Positions 27,181-35,003 of a DNA stretch of 64,000 nt are shown in pieces. The translations under genes and the position numbers were made by a program. Positions within the stretch are counted from its first letter, which is position 1. Each line of letters opens with the position of its first letter. The notes under the pieces were generated by a model, which saw nothing but the letters and a program-made list of their open reading frames with translations, made no database searches and was not told the origin of the DNA. Origin of the DNA: JBEHWX01 sp048498995 (GTDB lineage Bacteria > Bacteroidota > Ignavibacteria > OLB7); contig JBEHWX010000010.1 of assembly GCA_048498995.1 (NCBI GenBank), positions 1 through 64,000 on the forward strand. Reading direction: 5' to 3'.

Positions 27181-27735
27181 ATGTCAGAACTCTTCCTCGG
27201 CGAGATCATGATGTTCGCCGGCGACTTTGCCCCGGAGGGGTGGGCTCTCTGCAACGGACAGCCGCTACCGATAGCCCAGAACGATGCGCTGTTCAAGCTG
27301 ATCGGAACCACCTTCGGTGGGGACGGCACGACGACCTTCAACCTCCCCGATATCCGGAGCCGCGTTCCCATCCATGCCGGACATGGCAAGGGCTTGAGCT
27401 CGTACGGCCTTGGAGATACGGGGGGAGCCGAGCAGGTATCCCTGACGGTCGCGCAGATGCCGACGCACACACATCTGGCGATGGCCGCGGCCGATGCCAC
27501 GGGCCAGGTGCCGACGCCGGCCGGGGGCTTCTGGTCGAATCCTCCGGCAAAGGATTTCGCCATCTACCACAACCTGGACTATGTGACCCCGATGAATCCG
27601 CTTCCCCCCCTGGAGCCGATGGCCCCGACCATCGTGGAGCCGACCGGAGGAAGCCGACCGCACGAGAACAGGCAACCCTACCTGGCATTCAGCTTCTGCA
27701 TCGCGCTCTTTGGCGACTTTCCGCGGCAGAGCTGA
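27181..27735 (+). CDS. Phage tail-collar-domain protein, copy 2
   Basis: 184 aa; AAGGAG lies 10 nt before the ATG. The collar domain is nearly canonical (FAPEGWALCNGQPLPIAQNDALFKLIGTTFGGDGTTTFNLPDIRSRVPIHAG, residues about 15-65). It is followed by the family's TVAQMPTHTH segment and a C-terminal SRPHENRQPYLAFSFCIALFGDFP. It differs from copy 1 by a longer Pro-rich middle (TPAGGFWSNPPAKD, PLPPLEPMAPTIVE). It lies 102 bp behind copy 1 and 107 bp before copy 3, probably in the same transcript. Function unknown. Confidence 0.92.
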   Translation: MSELFLGEIMMFAGDFAPEGWALCNGQPLPIAQNDALFKLIGTTFGGDGTTTFNLPDIRSRVPIHAGHGKGLSSYGLGDTGGAEQVSLTVAQMPTHTHLAMAAADATGQVPTPAGGFWSNPPAKDFAIYHNLDYVTPMNPLPPLEPMAPTIVEPTGGSRPHENRQPYLAFSFCIALFGDFPRQS

Positions 27736-27804
27736 TTCGGGCCACGGAATGCCAGGCGTGGAGTCAACCCGATGCCCGCGCCCGGCCACGGATCCCGATG
27801 CCCC

Positions 27805-27812
27805 TACCTTCG
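27805..27812 (+). promoter_or_regulatory. -7-like element before collar copy 3
   Basis: TACCTTCG, 30 nt before the ATG at 27843, resembles TAnnTTyG. It may give copy 3 its own start. Weak on its own. Confidence 0.25.
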
Positions 27813-27842
27813 TCCGTCAATCATTCAACCGGAGTATACACC

Positions 27843-28349
27843 ATGTCAATACCGGCACTCGGCGAGATCAAGATCGTATCGTTCAACTTCCCTCCGAAAG
27901 GATGGGCGTTCTGCAACGGCCAGCTCCTTCCGATCAGTCAGAACCCGGCGCTGTTCCACCTTCTGGGCACCACCTATGGCGGAGACGGCACAACCACCTT
28001 CGCCCTGCCCGATCTTCGCGGACGCGCCCCGATCCACACGGGATCGTGGGTCACCCCCGGACAAGCCGTCGGCACCGAGACGGTGACGTTGCTGAGGCAC
28101 GAGATGCCGATACATACCCATCAGATGAGGGCAACCGGAAATCCGGCGAACAGCGGCAGTCCCGCCGGGAACATCGGAGGCGCCATCACCGATCTGGCAC
28201 GCCCCATCTACGCGCCGGCATCCAATACCACCCTGGCACAGCAGAGCATCGCGTCGGCCGGCGGGAGCCAGCCGCACGAGAACCGCCAGCCGTTCATCGC
28301 CCTGAACTACATTATCGCCGTGGAGGGATTCTACCCGAACGCGGGGTGA
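27843..28349 (+). CDS. Phage tail-collar-domain protein, copy 3
   Basis: 168 aa. GGAG lies 9 nt before the ATG, which is preferred to long upstream in-frame extensions. Collar domain about 10-65 (FNFPPKGWAFCNGQLLPISQNPALFHLLGTTYGGDGTTTFALPDLRGRAPIH), RHEMPIHTHQM in the middle, and the family end SQPHENRQPFIALNYIIAVEGFYP. The three copies are clearly homologous yet well diverged, so the triplet is old and maintained. The next gene, dapB, is unrelated. Confidence 0.92.
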   Translation: MSIPALGEIKIVSFNFPPKGWAFCNGQLLPISQNPALFHLLGTTYGGDGTTTFALPDLRGRAPIHTGSWVTPGQAVGTETVTLLRHEMPIHTHQMRATGNPANSGSPAGNIGGAITDLARPIYAPASNTTLAQQSIASAGGSQPHENRQPFIALNYIIAVEGFYPNAG

Positions 28350-28600
28350 ACCGGGAGCTCCGGCGGAGAGCCGCTCCGGCATCCCCGCCGCGGAGAGCCG
28401 CTCGACGCTCCGCTCGATCGCGCCACCGGCCGCTCGCCTTCCGTCCGAATCATCGGGTGAGAAAGGCTCCGGAGATGGCGAAACGCTCCGGAGGTAACGA
28501 AGGGCCCTGCGGCGGATGTCACCTCCCGCCGGCATCCCCGAAGCGGGACCGATCCGGCGGCTCCGAGAATTCCCGCGGGATGCCGTTCGGCGGGACTCCC

Positions 28601-28608
28601 TATCTTCG
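28601..28608 (+). promoter_or_regulatory. -7 element of dapB; nearly leaderless
   Basis: TATCTTCG inside CCCTATCTTCG, ending 7 nt before the dapB ATG. The same 11-mer is found before the HAD gene (46132-46139 core), which supports a real promoter element. With a start site a few bases downstream the mRNA would have almost no 5' leader. Confidence 0.45.
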
Positions 28609-28615
28609 CGCTCCT

Positions 28616-29359
28616 ATGGACACGACATCAGCATCAACGCTTCAGGTGGCGCTCGTCGGGCACGGCTCGATGGGAAAGGAGATCGAGCGGCTGGCCCCGT
28701 CGGAGGGATGCCGGATCGCCGCGATCTTCGACAGCCACGCGCCGCTGGCCGCGCCGCTCGGCCAGGCCGAGGTCGCCATCGATTTCACGCGCCCGGACGC
28801 GCTCATTCCCAATGCCGAGATCGTGCTCGGCGCCGGACTCCCGATGGTGATCGGCACCACCGGCTGGCTCGACCGGATCGACGAGCTCCGCGCGATCGTG
28901 GAGCGGACCGGCGGGCGCGCCATCTACGGGAGCAACTTCTCCGTCGGCGTGAACATCCTGTTCCGACTGGTCGCCGAGGCGGCGCGGCTCTTCGACGAGC
29001 GGACGATGTACGACGTGGCCGTTCACGAGATCCATCACACCCGGAAGGCGGATGCCCCCAGCGGCACCGCGCTCACGCTCGCCCGGCTCCTGCTGGAGCG
29101 GATCGAGCGGAAGCGGAGCATCCTGAGCTCGCCGCCGGAGGGGCGCATTCCGCCGGAGGCGCTCGAGGTGACCAGCCAGCGCCTCGGCTCGACGATCGGC
29201 ACCCACACGGTGAGCTTCGATTCCGAGGCCGACACGCTCGAGCTGATCCATCGCGCCAAGAACCGGAGCGGATTCGCCCTCGGCGCGCTCCTTGCTGCGC
29301 GTTGGATCACGCGCCCGGATGTCGGCCCGGGACTGCATCGATTCGAGGATATGTTCTGA
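28616..29359 (+). CDS. dapB: 4-hydroxy-tetrahydrodipicolinate reductase
   Basis: 247 aa. Reduces 4-hydroxy-tetrahydrodipicolinate with NAD(P)H in the diaminopimelate/lysine pathway (cytosol). The Rossmann motif is VALVGHGSMGKEI (Gly15, Gly17, Gly20). The substrate domain holds the signature EIHHTRKADAPSGTA, with the catalytic His pair at 140-141 and Lys144, and ends HRAKNRSGFALGALLAARW. The ATG at 28616 is supported by the promoter element just before it. It directly precedes dapA in the same direction (73 bp gap): substrate order and gene order agree, and one operon is likely. Confidence 0.97.
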   Translation: MDTTSASTLQVALVGHGSMGKEIERLAPSEGCRIAAIFDSHAPLAAPLGQAEVAIDFTRPDALIPNAEIVLGAGLPMVIGTTGWLDRIDELRAIVERTGGRAIYGSNFSVGVNILFRLVAEAARLFDERTMYDVAVHEIHHTRKADAPSGTALTLARLLLERIERKRSILSSPPEGRIPPEALEVTSQRLGSTIGTHTVSFDSEADTLELIHRAKNRSGFALGALLAARWITRPDVGPGLHRFEDMF

Positions 29360-29432
29360 TCTCTCCCGGCGACCGCCCTCGCGTTGAGCGCGGCCGGGGA
29401 GATCGCGTCACAGCATCATTCAGAGGAAGACC

Positions 29433-30338
29433 ATGAAGAGCCTTTTCCGCGGCACCGGAACCGCACTGTCGACGCCGTTCCATCCCGACGGCGCGATCGA
29501 CTTTCCCTCGCTCGGCAGACTGATCGACACGCAGCTCGACGCCGGGATCGAGGCGCTCGTCCCCTGCGGCTCCACCGGCGAGAGCGCCACGATGACCCAC
29601 GACGAGAAGCTGGAGGTGATCCGCTTCACCATCGAGCGCGCCCGCGGGCGCGGCGCCGCGGCTCCGCTGATCATCGCCGGCACCGGCTCGAACGTCACCG
29701 CCGACACGGTGAAGCTGACGCGCGAGGCTGCCGAGCTCGGCGCCGACGGCGCGCTCCTGGTCTCCCCGTACTACAACAAGCCGAGCCAGCGCGGGCTCAT
29801 CGAGCACTTCTCCCGGATCGCCGAGGGAGCGCCGGAGCTTCCGCTGGTGCTCTATAACGTTCCGGCCCGCACCGGCAGCAACATGACCGCCGAGACCACC
29901 GTGGAGCTGGCCCGCCGGTTCCCGAACGTGCTGGCGATCAAGGAAGCCTCCGGCGATCTCGATCAGTGCTCGGCGATCCTGCGCGACGCCCCGGAGCATT
30001 TCATGCTCTACAGCGGCGAGGACAGCCTGACGCTTCCTCTTCTGTCGATGGGAGCCCAGGGAGTGATCGCGGTGGTCAGCAACGAGATGCCGAAGGAGTT
30101 CGGCGACATGGTCCGTCTGGCGCTCGCGGGTAATTTCGAGGAGGCGCGCCGGCTCCACCTGCGCCTGTTCCGGCTGATGCGGCTGAACTTCATCGAGGCC
30201 AACCCGGTGCCGGTGAAGGAAGCGCTGGCGATGATGGGGATCTTCCCCTCGGCAACCTTCCGCGCTCCGCTGGTCGACCTGGCCGAGGCGAACCGGGAGA
30301 CGCTCCGCGCGGAGCTGGTCGCGCTCGGTCTGGTGTGA
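29433..30338 (+). CDS. dapA: 4-hydroxy-tetrahydrodipicolinate synthase
   Basis: 301-aa TIM-barrel enzyme condensing pyruvate with aspartate semialdehyde, the first committed step of diaminopimelate/lysine synthesis. Landmarks: GTGTALSTPF near the start, PCGSTGES (Thr48), YYNKPSQ (Tyr113), LYNVPARTGSNM (Tyr141), and the Schiff-base lysine in LAIKEASGD (Lys170). Length and every active-site residue are normal. GAGGAAG sits 4-5 nt before the ATG. Coupled with dapB upstream. No lysC or lysine riboswitch is visible in the leader. Confidence 0.98.
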   Translation: MKSLFRGTGTALSTPFHPDGAIDFPSLGRLIDTQLDAGIEALVPCGSTGESATMTHDEKLEVIRFTIERARGRGAAAPLIIAGTGSNVTADTVKLTREAAELGADGALLVSPYYNKPSQRGLIEHFSRIAEGAPELPLVLYNVPARTGSNMTAETTVELARRFPNVLAIKEASGDLDQCSAILRDAPEHFMLYSGEDSLTLPLLSMGAQGVIAVVSNEMPKEFGDMVRLALAGNFEEARRLHLRLFRLMRLNFIEANPVPVKEALAMMGIFPSATFRAPLVDLAEANRETLRAELVALGLV

Positions 30339-30341
30339 AGA

Positions 30342-30431
30342 GTGCCCACGGGCGCGTGCCCACGGGCAGTGCCCACGGCGCCTGCCGCGGGGCGGGTGCC
30401 CCGGGGCTGGTGCCCCGGCATCCGGCGCCCA
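30342..30431. repeat. GC-rich repeat patch between dapA and rsmG
   Basis: gtgcccacgg occurs at 30342, 30356 and 30369 (period about 13-14). It is followed by a perfect 7-bp hairpin, ccggggc-tggt-gccccgg (30401-30418), and related ggtgccccgg copies. It may end the dapBA transcript, but no T-tract follows. Confidence 0.6.
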
Positions 30432-30508
30432 CGAGCACATTCATCTTTCCTTCAATCTCAATCCGGTCTCATTTCTTGGACGCTGTTGAATTCTGGTCGG
30501 TCTGCTCG

Positions 30509-31447
30509 GTGAACGGCATCATTCTGTCGCAGGAACAGATGGCGCACTTCGAGCGCTATGTGCAGGATCTTCTCTACTGGAACGATCGGGTGAATCTCAT
30601 CTCCCGCCGCGACACCGAGCAGGTCTGGCTGCATCACATCCTTCACTCGGTTTCGATCGCCTTCACCGGCGAGCTCCCGAAATCGGGCCGGATCCTCGAC
30701 ATCGGCACCGGCGGCGGGCTGCCGGGCATCCCGCTGAAGATCATCAATCCGAAGCTGGACGTCACCCTCCTGGATTCGATCGCCAAGAAGGTGCAGACCG
30801 CGTCGATGCTCGCCTCGCACATCACCAAGCACGGGCTGCGCGCGGTCAGGAACCGGGCCGAGGAGCTGCCGAACGACGCGACGGCGCGCGGGCCGTACGA
30901 GGCGGTGGTCTCCCGCGCCACCGCGCCGCTGGTGGATCTGATGAAGTGGGCGCAGCCGGTGCTCAAGCCGGGTGGCAAGATCCTCACCCTGAAAGGGGGC
31001 GATCTGACCGAGGAGATCCGTCAGGCGCAGCGGAAGTTCCCGGAGGCGGAGATCACGATCATCCCGCTCGATGTCCGCGGCGCCGACTGGTTCGCGCGCG
31101 AGGAGAAGCGCCTGGTCCGCGTCCGCTGGCCGCACGGCTCCGCGAGCGCCACGACCGACCAGGAGGCCGCGGCCACGCAGCCCGAGGCCGAGCGGCCTGA
31201 AGGGACTCAGCCGGACGTCGTCATGTCCGGAGCTCCCGCGATCACCCCGCCGGAGCTCGACCCGCCGGCGATCACGCCGCCGGTGATCGTTCCGCCGACG
31301 ATCGATCCTCCCGAGATCACCCCGTCGGTGATCACGCCACCGGTAATCAACCCGCCGACGATCGACCCGCCGACGATCGACCCTCCGGAGATCGATCCGT
31401 CTCCGACGGGAGACGCGGCGACGGATGTCATGGGAGAAGAGGCGTGA
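30509..31447 (+). CDS. rsmG: 16S rRNA (guanine527-N7)-methyltransferase with extra Pro/Ile repeat tail
   Basis: 312 aa. Methylates N7 of G527 in 16S rRNA with S-adenosylmethionine. Methyltransferase landmarks: LYWNDRVNLISRRD, SGRILDIGTGGGLPGIPLKI (SAM site), LDSIAKKVQ, VVSRATAPLVDLMKWA. The GTG start (30509) gives the family's usual beginning (NGIILSQEQMAHFERY); further upstream codons lack coding character. The enzyme is complete by about residue 210. The remaining 100 residues are abnormal: an acidic Ala/Glu segment, then a run of PPxI units (PPAITPPVIVPPTIDPPEIT, continuing to TIDPPEIDPSP). The tail overlaps nothing essential; it may be a repeat expansion. The stop overlaps the next gene (GTGA). 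Confidence 0.93.
   Translation: MNGIILSQEQMAHFERYVQDLLYWNDRVNLISRRDTEQVWLHHILHSVSIAFTGELPKSGRILDIGTGGGLPGIPLKIINPKLDVTLLDSIAKKVQTASMLASHITKHGLRAVRNRAEELPNDATARGPYEAVVSRATAPLVDLMKWAQPVLKPGGKILTLKGGDLTEEIRQAQRKFPEAEITIIPLDVRGADWFAREEKRLVRVRWPHGSASATTDQEAAATQPEAERPEGTQPDVVMSGAPAITPPELDPPAITPPVIVPPTIDPPEITPSVITPPVINPPTIDPPTIDPPEIDPSPTGDAATDVMGEEA
31237..31398 (+). repeat. Codon-level repeat encoding PPxI tail of RsmG
   Basis: Short degenerate units such as atcacgccgccg and atcgatcctccc repeat with 12-15 nt period and keep the reading frame. The repeat explains the long antisense open frame here, which is not a gene. Confidence 0.75.
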
Positions 31448-31965
31448 GCAGGGCGTTCGTCGACGACGACGCGGATGTACCGGAGGGACTGCCGGAGATT
31501 CCGCAGTCCCCTCACCCCGGCTATATCACGCCGAGGGGACTGGCCGCGCTGGAGTCGGAGCTCGAGCGGCTGGAGAACGTAGAGCGCCCTCCCCGGCTCG
31601 CGCAGATCGAGGCGGGGGAGAGCAACGCGGCGCGCGCCGAGATCGAGCTGGCGCGGATCGATCAGCGGATCAATTACCTCCGAGGCCGGATAGCGCGCGC
31701 CATCGTGGTGCATCCGCAGTCGGCCTCCCACGAGCGCGTTCACTTCGGCGCGGTCGTCACCGCGCGCGACGACAAGGGGGAGCTGATGCGGGTGACGATC
31801 GTCGGCGAGGACGAGACCGATCCCGGCTCCGGACGCGTGAGCTGGATCTCCCCGATCGCCCGCGCACTGATGACCAGAACGGTCGGCGAGACCGTGGTAT
31901 GGAAGCGTCCCATCGGCGACATGACGCTGACGATTCTCTCGATCGACGGGGAGGAGCCGGACTGA
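31444..31965 (+). CDS. GreA/GreB-family transcription elongation factor
   Basis: 173 aa. An extended acidic N-terminus (DDDADVPEGLPEIPQSPHPG) precedes a coiled-coil (YITPRGLAALESELERLENVERPPRLAQIEAGESNAARAEIELARIDQRINYLRGRI, about 25-85), then the C-terminal FKBP-like domain (VTARDDKGELMRVTIVGEDETDPGSGRVSWISPIARALMTRTVGETV, about 100-165). Gre factors rescue stalled RNA polymerase by stimulating transcript cleavage; the two acidic tip residues expected in the coiled-coil are not in the standard context, so activity may differ. The GTG start overlaps the rsmG stop by 4 nt, indicating translational coupling. Confidence 0.88.
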   Translation: MSRAFVDDDADVPEGLPEIPQSPHPGYITPRGLAALESELERLENVERPPRLAQIEAGESNAARAEIELARIDQRINYLRGRIARAIVVHPQSASHERVHFGAVVTARDDKGELMRVTIVGEDETDPGSGRVSWISPIARALMTRTVGETVVWKRPIGDMTLTILSIDGEEPD

Positions 31966-32076
31966 GCGCCCGCTTCTCCCCGGCTCGGATTCCACCATCT
32001 TCCCCGCTTCCGCTCTCCTTTGCCTCCGCCACAAGCCCCGCACGAATCCGCCACGTATTCACCAGTTCGAGGAAGC

Positions 32077-32090
32077 TTCCGACGTCGGAA
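32077..32090. promoter_or_regulatory. 14-bp perfect palindrome TTCCGACGTCGGAA
   Basis: A perfect palindrome between the GreA-like gene and the Rieske gene. Its central 12 bp recur exactly at 24091-24102, also intergenic. It may be a repressor site; the regulator is unknown. Confidence 0.35.
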
Positions 32091-32205
32091 CATGAATTGG
32101 CTCTAGGATAATTCGGCCAAACGAGTATCTTCCGCGACCCGTATCACCGCCCGAGCTCTCCCGGGTTGAATTATTTCGTGCATGTATCCATTCTAGGGTA
32201 ACTCC

Positions 32206-32970
32206 GTGGGAATCGACAATCTTCTCTCGCGCCGAGAATTCTTCGAGCGGCTCTTCTCCGCGACGGTCTTCGCCGCCGCGGCTCCATCGATCGTGCTGGG
32301 CGAGTGTATTCCGAAGATCAGCCTCAAACGGAACGAGCTGGTCGGCACCTATGTGCTGAAGCTGGCTGATTATCCCGCGCTCGCGCAGACCTACAAATCG
32401 GTGCGCATCAAGGTGAACGGGATGCCGACCTCGTTCGGCAAGATCCTGGTGACGCGTCTGGACAACGATGTCTTCGCCGCGGTCAACGAGCGCTGCCCGC
32501 ACGAGGGGGCGGCCGTGCGTGACCTGAGCACGTCGACGCACCTGTACGTCTGCCCGCTCCACACCTCCCGCTTCGAGGCCGACGGCACCTACGTCGACGG
32601 CCCGGCCGGACGCGATCTGACCAAGTACGACACGCAGTACAACGGCAGCGACGCGATCTCGATCGAGATACCGGGGCTTGTGGCCGCCGTGCCGTCGGAG
32701 CTCCACGCCATCTCCTTCCTCGTGCACAACGCGCCGGTCTCCGGAACGGTCGCCACCGCGTCGTTCGGGATCGTCTCGGCGGCCGACGTGCTGCTGCTGA
32801 TCTACGATGCCAACGGCCGCGAGGTGATGCGTCTTACCGACGGATTCCGGGAGGCCGGGAGCTATCGCGTTCCGTACGATCTCGGCGCGCTGCCGAGCGG
32901 CATCTACTTCTACCGGCTGGAGACCTCCACCGGCGAGATCCGGACCGAAAAGTTCATGGTCGCGCGATGA
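32206..32970 (+). CDS. Tat-signal Rieske [2Fe-2S] protein with T9SS sorting domain
   Basis: 254 aa. A twin-arginine signal (LSRREFFERLFSATVFAAAAPS, about 7-28) indicates export in folded form. The Rieske domain (about 55-150) has both ligand boxes: CPHEGA and CPLHTSRF, the C-x-H ... C-x-x-H pattern. The C-terminal 80 residues (NAPVSGTVATASFGIVSAADVLLLIYDANGREVMRL ... PSGIYFYRLETSTGE) are a T9SS type-A sorting domain. It starts with GTG; AGGG lies upstream. It would pass the inner membrane by Tat with its cluster, then the outer membrane by T9SS. The exact redox role is unknown; surface electron transfer or ligand sensing is inference. Confidence 0.9.
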   Translation: MGIDNLLSRREFFERLFSATVFAAAAPSIVLGECIPKISLKRNELVGTYVLKLADYPALAQTYKSVRIKVNGMPTSFGKILVTRLDNDVFAAVNERCPHEGAAVRDLSTSTHLYVCPLHTSRFEADGTYVDGPAGRDLTKYDTQYNGSDAISIEIPGLVAAVPSELHAISFLVHNAPVSGTVATASFGIVSAADVLLLIYDANGREVMRLTDGFREAGSYRVPYDLGALPSGIYFYRLETSTGEIRTEKFMVAR

Positions 32971-33104
32971 TCGCTTCCCCTCCGGCAAGCCGTAGATTGC
33001 CGGAACGGAGCCGACACAGCAGATATCGACGCGGGGGCGCCGTCAGGGCACTCCCGCGTCGTCGTTTCAGCCCGGCTCGAGAACGTACAAGCGTAGATCA
33101 CACG

Positions 33105-34448
33105 ATGATGACGATGACCAAGACCGTTCCGGGACCGAAGAGGCGTCCCGTCATCGGCTATCTGCCGGAGCTCCGGAAGCAGCCGATGCATTTTCTCCAC
33201 GGCCTGGCCCGGCAGTACGGGCCGGTTGTCCGCTTCAATGTCGGCAGCTTCGACTTCTATCTGGTCGATGAGCCGGACTATATCCGCGAGGTGCTGGTGA
33301 CCAGCAACCGGAGCTTCGTCAAGGGGCGGGCGCTCGAGTACGCCAAGCGGGTGCTCGGCAATGGCCTGCTCACCAGCGAGGGGGAGTTCCACAAGCGTCA
33401 GCGCCGCCTGGCGCAGCCGGCGTTCCACAAGCAGCGGATCAACTCCTACGGCGACGTGATGGCCGACTACGCGGCGCGGATGCGCTCGCGCTGGAGCCCG
33501 GGGGCGACCCTCGACATGCACGAGGAGATGATGCACCTGACGCTGGCGATCGTGGCCAAGACCCTCTTCGACGCCGACGTGGAATCCGAGGCCAGCCAGA
33601 TCGGCGAGGCGCTCGACACCGCCATGGTGATGTTCCGCCGCGTGACGCTTCCGTTCGCCGAGCACCTGGACCGGCTTCCGCTGCCGAGCAACCGACGCTT
33701 CCAGCGCGCCCGCAAGCGCCTGGACGAGACGATCTACCGGATCATCGCCGAGCGCCGCGCCGGCGGCGTCGACAGGGGCGATCTGCTCTCGATGCTCCTG
33801 ATGGCGCAGGACGTGGAGGGGGACGGCGGAAGCATGACCGACGAGCAGCTCCGCGACGAGGCGATGACGCTGTTCCTGGCCGGTCACGAGACCACCGCCA
33901 ACGCCCTCACCTGGACCTGGTATCTCCTGTCGCGGCATCCGGAGGTGGAGCGGAAGCTCCACGAGGAGATCGACGCGGTGCTTCAGGGACGGCTGCCGAC
34001 GGTGGAGGATCTCTCCCGGCTCGAATACACCGAGATGGTGCTCACCGAATCGATGCGCGTCTTTCCGCCGGCGTGGACCGTTTCGCGCCGCGCCATCGAG
34101 CCGGTGATGCTCGGCGAGTACGAGATCCCGGCCGACGCGACGGTGATGCTCTCGCAGTACGTGACGCATCACAACCCCCGATTCTACGAGGATCCGTTCC
34201 GCTTCGACCCGGAGCGCTGGCGTCCGGAGGCGCGGAGCGCGCGCCCGAAGTTCGCCTACTTCCCGTTCGGCGGCGGCCCGCGCATCTGCATCGGCGAGGC
34301 GTTCGCCTGGATGGAGGGGGTGCTGCTGATCGCCACGCTGGCGCAGCAGTGGAAGATGCGGATGGTGCCGGGGCATCCGGTCGAGACGCAGCCGTTGATC
34401 ACCCTCCGCCCCAAGCACGGCATGAGGATGACCGTCGAGCGCCGCTGA
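33105..34448 (+). CDS. Cytochrome P450
   Basis: 447-aa soluble P450 monooxygenase. I-helix AGHETTANALTW (oxygen activation), ExxR motif ESMRVFPP, PERW region FRFDPERWRPEAR, and heme loop FPFGGGPRICIGEAFA with the axial cysteine. The start at MMTMTKTVPG is chosen because the protein begins there in families of this type; no clear ribosome site. No membrane anchor, so it is cytosolic and probably served by separate ferredoxin/reductase genes. The upstream Rieske protein is exported and so is not a likely partner. Substrate unknown. A terminator hairpin follows the gene. Confidence 0.95.
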   Translation: MMTMTKTVPGPKRRPVIGYLPELRKQPMHFLHGLARQYGPVVRFNVGSFDFYLVDEPDYIREVLVTSNRSFVKGRALEYAKRVLGNGLLTSEGEFHKRQRRLAQPAFHKQRINSYGDVMADYAARMRSRWSPGATLDMHEEMMHLTLAIVAKTLFDADVESEASQIGEALDTAMVMFRRVTLPFAEHLDRLPLPSNRRFQRARKRLDETIYRIIAERRAGGVDRGDLLSMLLMAQDVEGDGGSMTDEQLRDEAMTLFLAGHETTANALTWTWYLLSRHPEVERKLHEEIDAVLQGRLPTVEDLSRLEYTEMVLTESMRVFPPAWTVSRRAIEPVMLGEYEIPADATVMLSQYVTHHNPRFYEDPFRFDPERWRPEARSARPKFAYFPFGGGPRICIGEAFAWMEGVLLIATLAQQWKMRMVPGHPVETQPLITLRPKHGMRMTVERR

Positions 34449-34473
34449 GGCCACCCACATCCGGTTCCGACAT

Positions 34474-34515
34474 GACAACGGGGAGAGAGCCAGGGCTCTC
34501 CCCCCGTTGTCGTTT
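34474..34515 (+). terminator. Rho-independent terminator behind P450 gene
   Basis: A long stem, gacaacgggg / ccccgttgtc (10 bp), is extended inward by gagagc/gctctc after one unpaired base per side. The loop is 4 nt and gtttc follows. It lies 26 bp behind the stop. Confidence 0.75.
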
Positions 34516-34714
34516 CACCCCATCGATCGGGCATCGCTCACGCAACGCACCGCATCGCGCCACGATACACCGGATTTCTCCGGAGACGCTCCGGCGGGCA
34601 CGGGGATACGGATGTACAGTCGGTTCCGGTGGCTCAAGCGGAGCGCGCGGGCCACGGTCTATCGAGGATATTCGTACGGGTGGCCCTCCGTGGCCGTTCC
34701 TCCAGCGGGACATA
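34516..34714. other. Intergenic sequence before the REP-like repeats
   Basis: No gene or clear motif seen. Non-coding character by eye. Confidence 0.35.
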
Positions 34715-34893
34715 GACGCACGCTGAAGACGTGCGCCTACCTGCTCTTCGGGCGCTCCCGTGGCCGCCCTTCCGGCAATGAAGACGCACGCTGAAGACGT
34801 GCGCCTACCTGCATGCGACTACCGGCTCTTCGGATGCTCCCGTGGCCGCCCTTCCGGCAATGAGGACGCACGCTAAAGACGTGCGCCTACCTG
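34715..34893. repeat. Three copies of a 29-bp REP-like palindromic repeat
   Basis: gacgcacgctgaagacgtgc (first 20 bases of the unit) starts at 34715, 34783 and 34865; the third copy differs by one base (taaagac). Each contains the dyad cgcacg-ctgaaga-cgtgcg. The spacers (39-53 bp) are also similar (cgctcccgtggccgcccttc). It looks like a REP/MITE-type dispersed element, or an attenuation structure at the end of the RNR gene. Confidence 0.85.
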
Positions 34894-34940
34894 CGTGCGC
34901 CTACCTGCATGCGCATGACGACGTTGCCGGCATAAACGGC

Positions 34941-34966
34941 GCGAGGCCGGCTGGTGCCGGCCTCGC
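34941..34966 (-). terminator. Rho-independent terminator for class II RNR
   Basis: A perfect 11-bp stem gcgaggccggc / gccggcctcgc with a 4-nt loop, followed on the minus strand by gccgttta. It lies 38 bp after the stop at 35004. Confidence 0.75.
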
Positions 34967-35003
34967 GGGTATCGAAGCGTATAGGTATCGAGGGGCGCGC
35001 GGA

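Noticed and set aside
26560..28349. Prophage remnant
   Set aside because: Tail-collar domains alone; no capsid, terminase, integrase or attachment repeats, and normal housekeeping genes follow directly.
32206..34448. Rieske protein as redox partner of the adjacent P450
   Set aside because: The Rieske protein has Tat and T9SS export signals while the P450 has no anchor or signal; they should be in different compartments.
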